From an uncultured Caryophanales bacterium (GTDB lineage: Bacteria; Bacillota_I; Bacilli_A; RFN20; CAG-826), in assembly GCA_946401755.1 (NCBI GenBank), contig CAMIVH010000035.1, positions 1 through 8,504 on the forward strand: a stretch of 8,504 bases of DNA, read 5' to 3'. A program made the position numbers and the translations under genes. Below the pieces are notes generated by a model. It ran no database searches, was not told the origin of the DNA, and was given only the letters and a program-made list of their open reading frames with translations. Position 1 is the stretch's first letter, and each line of letters opens with the position of its first letter. Shown here piece after piece: positions 5,326-8,504 of this stretch.

Positions 5326-7617
5326 TTAGTTATTTGCTAATGCAACTTTATGACGTCTACTGACAATAATACCAGCAGCGGTAACAGCGCCCGCTAAAGC
5401 GAGGGTTACTAATAAACCACCCCACCAAGCAACTTCATATAAGGCACCAACCCAGTAGACTAATAAGGCAAAGCCATAGGACATTGCAAACCACCATAAT
5501 AAGGTGAGCCAGAATTCTTTACCTTTTTGTTCACCATGTGTAGCACCAATTGCGGCAAAGCATGGGATAGTGAATAAGTTATAAACAGCAAAGCTATAAG
5601 CACCGGCTAAGGATAAGCCAATTGTGCCTTCTTCTAAGCCAAGTTCTGCCATTGTGGCAACGACATCTTCTTTAGCGATTAAACCAGTTAATGTAGAGAC
5701 GACATATTTCCAGCCATCTGTACTATTGGTCCAACCACCAGCAAGAGGTCCTAAAGGATAGAAGAAGTATCTTAAGCCTCTACCTAAGTAAGCAAGGATG
5801 GAGTTATCAATATGTAAGGCCCATTCCATTTCACCTGTTTCAGCATTGGCTTCTTCGAATAAGAGTAAACCAAATTTACCTTCTTCCCAACCGAATGATT
5901 TAAGGAACCAAATGACGATTGTACAAGCGGCAATGATGGTACCAGCTTTAATTAAATAGTGTTTGAACTTTTCCCAAAGGTGGGCACCAACGTTTCTTGG
6001 TTGTGGTAAGTGATAAGCAGGTAACTCCATAATGAATGGAGAGACATATTGGTCTTTTGAGAATAACTTCATGAATAAGGCGAAGATAATCGCACAAGCA
6101 ATACCACCAACATAGATGGTAAAGACGAAGATATCACCAGCGAAGCCTGCCATAGCACCAACGCCAGCTAATAAAGCCCAAATAGGAGCTTTAGCGCCAC
6201 AAGAGAAGCAAGTCATTAATCTAATGGTTCTATTCTTTTCTCTTTCATCTTCTAATGTTCTAGTGGCCATAATCGCAGGAACACTACAACCAAAGCCTGT
6301 TAACATTGGGATGAAGGCTTTACCAGATAAACCGAATTTTCTAAACGCTCTATCCAAGATAAAGGCCACACGTGCCATATAACCACTATCTTCTAAGATG
6401 GCAATGAATAAGAAGAGAATCATGATTTGTGGGACGAATGATAAGACAGCATCAAGGCCAGTTAAGATACCATCACAAACAAGGGATGTATACCATTGAC
6501 CTGCTGGCATCCATGAGCCAACCCAGTCGATCAAACTACCAGTGAGCCAACCAAACCAGCTTTGCAACCAAACACCTAATGATGGGATGCCTCCAAGAGG
6601 CACTAACTCACCAGTCACTTCATCAAATTCCGCACCCATACCAGTGAAGTAATTGATCCAACCTTCATGGGTAATTTCTAAACCGAAGATTCTATTTAAG
6701 AATAAGACGTCTTCAGAGAAGGTGACATGGAAGATAAAGAACATAATGACCACGAATAATGGGAGAGCCCAAATTCTATGTGTCATGACTTTATCAATCT
6801 TGTCGGATTTGCTTAATTGTTCTTTTTGTTCGCCCTTATTGGCTTTTTCAAAAGCAGTCGCATAGTTTTTAGCGATATGTTCGTAGCGGTTATCAGCGAT
6901 TAAAGCTTCAAAGTCACTACCGAATGTATCGTTTTTAAATGTTGCTTTGAATTTATTAACAGTTTCCACTGCTTCTGGATGCATCTTGACTTCAAGTTCA
7001 TCCATTTCCACTAACTTAATCGCGTGGAATAATGGGTTTTCAATACCCTTTAATTCGAAAGCGATTTGCACATCACTAATTAAATGTAATAAGGATTTAT
7101 CTTCAATGATTGTGCTGCCTTTACGGGCTTTGTTACTAGCCTTAACAGCTTCTTGCATTAAAGTATCTAAGTTTTCTTGTTTTAACGCAGAGATTTCAAT
7201 AACTGGGACACCAAGCTTTTCTTGTAAGGCTTTGGCGTCAATCTTATCGCCGTTTTTTCTCACGACGTCGCTCATATTTAAGGCCACGACCACTGGAACA
7301 TCAATTTCCAATATTTGTGTTGTTAAATATAAGTTTCTTTCTAAGTTAGTCGCGTCTACGATGTTGATAACACAATCTGGTTTTTCATCTAAGACGTAAT
7401 TTCTTGAGATAACTTCTTCTGGAGTATATGGAGATAAGGAATAGATACCTGGTAAGTCGACGATATAAATTGGTTCATCGAGTTTACGATATGTACCTTC
7501 TCTTTTATCGACTGTAACACCTGGCCAGTTACCAACGTGCGCTGTCGCACCTGTCAAAGAATTAAATAATGTGGTTTTACCGGAGTTAGGATTACCCGCT
7601 AACGCAAATCTTTTCAT
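5326..7617 (-). CDS. feoB: FeoB, GTP-dependent ferrous iron transporter
   Basis: The 763-residue protein imports Fe(II) across the cell membrane. Its N-terminal G domain has all five motifs: GNPNSGKT (8-15), the switch region VGNWPGVT (28-35), DLPG (54-57), NMSD (114-117) and SAL (143-145). A helical GDI-like region follows to about 260, then hydrophobic segments from about 283 to 752. The two gate regions are complete. The first holds FIPMLTGFGCSVPAIMATRT (435-454) and CFSCGAKAP (470-478), with the conserved pore-side Cys residues; the second holds EDVVATM (650-656). Loops near 315-345 and 585-610 are acidic. I choose the ATG at 7617 (MKRFALAGN), 1 nt after the feoA1 stop. An ATG at 7629 inside feoA1 directly abuts GGAGG, which leaves no room for ribosome binding. 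The length is typical, with no damage seen. The gene lies in a tight operon with both feoA genes upstream. Confidence 0.98.
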   Translation of the reverse strand: MKRFALAGNPNSGKTTLFNSLTGATAHVGNWPGVTVDKREGTYRKLDEPIYIVDLPGIYSLSPYTPEEVISRNYVLDEKPDCVINIVDATNLERNLYLTTQILEIDVPVVVALNMSDVVRKNGDKIDAKALQEKLGVPVIEISALKQENLDTLMQEAVKASNKARKGSTIIEDKSLLHLISDVQIAFELKGIENPLFHAIKLVEMDELEVKMHPEAVETVNKFKATFKNDTFGSDFEALIADNRYEHIAKNYATAFEKANKGEQKEQLSKSDKIDKVMTHRIWALPLFVVIMFFIFHVTFSEDVLFLNRIFGLEITHEGWINYFTGMGAEFDEVTGELVPLGGIPSLGVWLQSWFGWLTGSLIDWVGSWMPAGQWYTSLVCDGILTGLDAVLSFVPQIMILFLFIAILEDSGYMARVAFILDRAFRKFGLSGKAFIPMLTGFGCSVPAIMATRTLEDEREKNRTIRLMTCFSCGAKAPIWALLAGVGAMAGFAGDIFVFTIYVGGIACAIIFALFMKLFSKDQYVSPFIMELPAYHLPQPRNVGAHLWEKFKHYLIKAGTIIAACTIVIWFLKSFGWEEGKFGLLLFEEANAETGEMEWALHIDNSILAYLGRGLRYFFYPLGPLAGGWTNSTDGWKYVVSTLTGLIAKEDVVATMAELGLEEGTIGLSLAGAYSFAVYNLFTIPCFAAIGATHGEQKGKEFWLTLLWWFAMSYGFALLVYWVGALYEVAWWGGLLVTLALAGAVTAAGIIVSRRHKVALANN

Positions 7618-7618
7618 A

Positions 7619-7858
7619 TTACTTAGCATCCTCCACTTCGATATTGACTAACATGGCTTCCGCTTTTCTAAGTGAAAGTTCATATCCACGAATGGTGACT
7701 TCGATAGGATCACCAAATGGTGCTTTCTTTCTTAATGTTACTTTTGCACCTGGAGTAACACCCATGTCGAATAAGCGACGACGAACTTTACCGTCTCCTT
7801 CAACACTTCTAACAAGGCCAGTCTCGCCTTTTTCAATTTGATCTAGTTTTTTAAGCAT
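7619..7858 (-). CDS. feoA: FeoA-family protein 1 (SH3-like FeoB partner)
   Basis: This 79-residue protein is a classic FeoA. RRRLFDMGVTPGAKVTLRKK is the first SH3-like strand pair, and the block GDPIEV-x3-GYELSLRKAEA is close to the family consensus, ending in a short strand (MLVNIEV). FeoA is a cytoplasmic protein needed for FeoB iron uptake, probably through contact with the FeoB G domain. A GGGAGG site precedes the ATG, 14 nt after the stop of the other feoA. The TAA stop lies 1 nt before the feoB ATG, and the feoB ribosome binding site (GTGGAGG) is inside its last codons, which points to coupled translation. Confidence 0.94.
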   Translation of the reverse strand: MLKKLDQIEKGETGLVRSVEGDGKVRRRLFDMGVTPGAKVTLRKKAPFGDPIEVTIRGYELSLRKAEAMLVNIEVEDAK

Positions 7859-7872
7859 AAATTCCTCCCTTT

Positions 7873-8085
7873 CTACGCAACTAGAATTTTGCTCGCGGTT
7901 TCACGGTTGAACGCTAAACGAATACCTTTGACAGCGCAAATGGTATTTCCACCACGAGAGGAGATAACTGTGATTTTTCCGTTTGTCACCACTCCTAAAG
8001 ATTCAAGATGTCTTTTGGTCTTTTCATCAGCTAGTACTTTGATGATTGTTAATTCAGTATCAGTTGGGGCAATAACAATTGGCAT
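7873..8085 (-). CDS. feoA: FeoA-family protein 2, first gene of the feo operon
   Basis: The 70-residue protein shares the FeoA layout (about one SH3 domain). A first strand TELTIIKVLA is followed by KRHLESLGVVTNGKITVISSRGGNTICAVKGIRLAFNRETASKILV, but it lacks the canonical GDPIEV-GYELSLR block of its neighbour (it has GNTICAV-GIRLAFN). Tandem feoA genes before feoB are common in Firmicutes, and the two copies are thought to form different contacts with FeoB. The ATG at 8085 has an AGGAGG site 8 nt upstream. The predicted operon promoter and two palindromes lie just before it, so this is the first gene of the transcript. Confidence 0.9.
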   Translation of the reverse strand: MPIVIAPTDTELTIIKVLADEKTKRHLESLGVVTNGKITVISSRGGNTICAVKGIRLAFNRETASKILVA

Positions 8086-8101
8086 ATAATAGTCCTCCTA
8101 T

Positions 8102-8119
8102 AGTTAGTTTCCACTAACT
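8102..8119. promoter_or_regulatory. Operator palindrome 1 (at the feo transcription start)
   Basis: AGTTAGTTTCCACTAACT is an inverted repeat with 7-bp arms and a 4-bp centre. It lies just downstream of the feo -10 hexamer and covers the predicted start near 8119, ending 3 bp before the ribosome binding site region. The spacing and arm size fit a DtxR-family dimer site, which is an inference. Confidence 0.75.
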
Positions 8120-8125
8120 GCAACT

Positions 8126-8153
8126 ATTATATACTTATAATTGGCTATGTAAA
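8126..8153 (-). promoter_or_regulatory. Main promoter of the feo operon
   Basis: The minus strand reads TTTACA (complement of 8148-8153), a 16-nt spacer, then a perfect TATAAT (complement of 8126-8131). Transcription would begin near 8119-8120, at the edge of palindrome 1. The untranslated leader to the feoA2 ATG is about 34 nt. Confidence 0.75.
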
Positions 8154-8159
8154 GAAAAA

Positions 8160-8177
8160 AGTTAGTTTTCACTAACT
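8160..8177. promoter_or_regulatory. Operator palindrome 2 (upstream of the feo -35)
   Basis: AGTTAGTTTTCACTAACT differs from palindrome 1 at a single base, in the centre. Its edge is 6 bp from the -35 hexamer. The centres of the two palindromes are 58 bp apart, so the promoter is bracketed. A lone half-site ACTAAC also lies at 8200-8205, over the stop codon of the regulator gene. Confidence 0.75.
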
Positions 8178-8204
8178 CTTGTCTCTTTATTGTAAATAAA
8201 CTAA

Positions 8205-8504
8205 CTATTTCTTCTCGTATGCTCTTTTAATGGCTTCCCAGGTTTTATCTGAGATATCATGTTCCATTTTGCAAGCGTCTTCCATTGCTGTTTCTTCATC
8301 AACGCCAAGGGAAACAAGTAATTGAGTAATAATAGTATGCTTCTCTAATGTCTTCTCAGCGATTGCTAGACCAGTTGGAGTTAAGGTGATTTCACCTTTG
8401 CTATTGATTTCAATATAGCCTTGGTCTTTTAGTTTATTCATCGCTACAGAAACAGATGGCTTAGAAAAAGATAAACCACGCGCGACATCAATTGCGTGTA
8501 CATT
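8205..8504 (-). CDS. DtxR-family metal-dependent repressor (5' end missing)
   Basis: The 99 visible residues form most of a short DtxR/MntR-type regulator; the start codon lies beyond the right edge, probably by about 25 codons. The frame is open to the edge and begins inside the winged helix. The visible start VHAIDVARGLSFSKPSVSVAMNKLKDQGYIE is the recognition helix and wing, followed by the TPTGLAIAEK linker. The metal-binding domain has EKH (His 56 of the visible part) and DACKMEH (Cys 78, Glu 81, His 82). That Cys matches the position of DtxR Cys102, where MntR has Glu, so iron sensing is favoured. DtxR Glu83 of the ancillary site is replaced by Thr. There is no C-terminal SH3 domain, as in MntR. 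It lies 119 bp upstream of feoA2 in the same direction and is the likely binder of the two palindromes. Confidence 0.9.
   Translation of the reverse strand, partial: NVHAIDVARGLSFSKPSVSVAMNKLKDQGYIEINSKGEITLTPTGLAIAEKTLEKHTIITQLLVSLGVDEETAMEDACKMEHDISDKTWEAIKRAYEKK

Noticed and set aside
6116..7399. Open frames on the + strand opposite feoB (for example 6116-6382 and 6947-7399)
   Set aside because: They lie wholly inside a well-conserved feoB, have no recognisable protein features, and arise from its codon pattern on the other strand.
7615..7629. feoB starting at the ATG at 7629, overlapping feoA1
   Set aside because: GGAGG directly abuts that ATG with no spacing, and homologous FeoB proteins start just before the AGNPNSGKT block. 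The ATG at 7617 fits better.
8086..8204. Metal riboswitch ahead of the feo operon
   Set aside because: The predicted leader is only about 34 nt, and the gap is filled by the promoter and two palindromes, which explain regulation at the DNA level.

Overview
This window looks like chromosomal DNA from a low-GC, Gram-positive-type bacterium. The support is A+T-rich sequence, strong AGGAGG ribosome binding sites, a stand-alone Nfu-type Fe-S scaffold, a DtxR-family regulator, and a Clostridia/Bacilli-style feoA-feoA-feoB-FeoB-associated gene cluster. The genetic code appears standard: tryptophan is TGG in intact reading frames and TGA serves as a stop. A gut-type Bacilli, Erysipelotrichia or Tenericutes-like lineage is an inference only.

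Left part (1-2812). A + strand gene ends at 68, and only its last 22 codons are present. It converges on a minus-strand group of three genes: a small PH-like protein (2399-2812), a PlsC-like acyltransferase fused to a zinc ribbon and a beta-rich tail (989-2311), and a four-helix membrane protein (65-985). The last two are 3 nt apart and probably form one phospholipid or envelope-related operon, with a candidate terminator at 6-33.

Middle (2813-4865). A 91-bp divergent region carries back-to-back extended -10 promoters placed so that both transcripts would start at or within a few bases of the ATG. Neither gene has a visible Shine-Dalgarno sequence. The + transcript carries an Nfu-like Fe-S scaffold gene followed 11 nt later by tRNA-Gln(CTG) and a terminator. 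Next comes a single-gene unit for a 471-aa lipoprotein. Its central region resembles, by eye, the MACPF/cholesterol-dependent cytolysin fold, so it is the best candidate here for an undescribed activity. A symmetric hairpin at 4835-4865 separates it from the opposing iron operon.

Right part (4872-8504). A minus-strand ferrous iron uptake operon reads feoA2, feoA1, feoB, FeoB-associated small membrane protein, and a CopZ-like heavy-metal-associated protein. Its promoter (TTTACA-16-TATAAT) is flanked by two almost identical 18-bp palindromes, AGTTAGT-TTYC-ACTAACT minus the edge bases. The 3' part of a DtxR-family repressor gene lies just upstream in the same direction. It has a DtxR-type Cys-x-x-Glu-His metal site rather than the MntR type. 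The simplest model is that iron-loaded repressor binds the two palindromes and shuts off Fe(II) import. No insertion sequence, CRISPR array or phage gene was seen.
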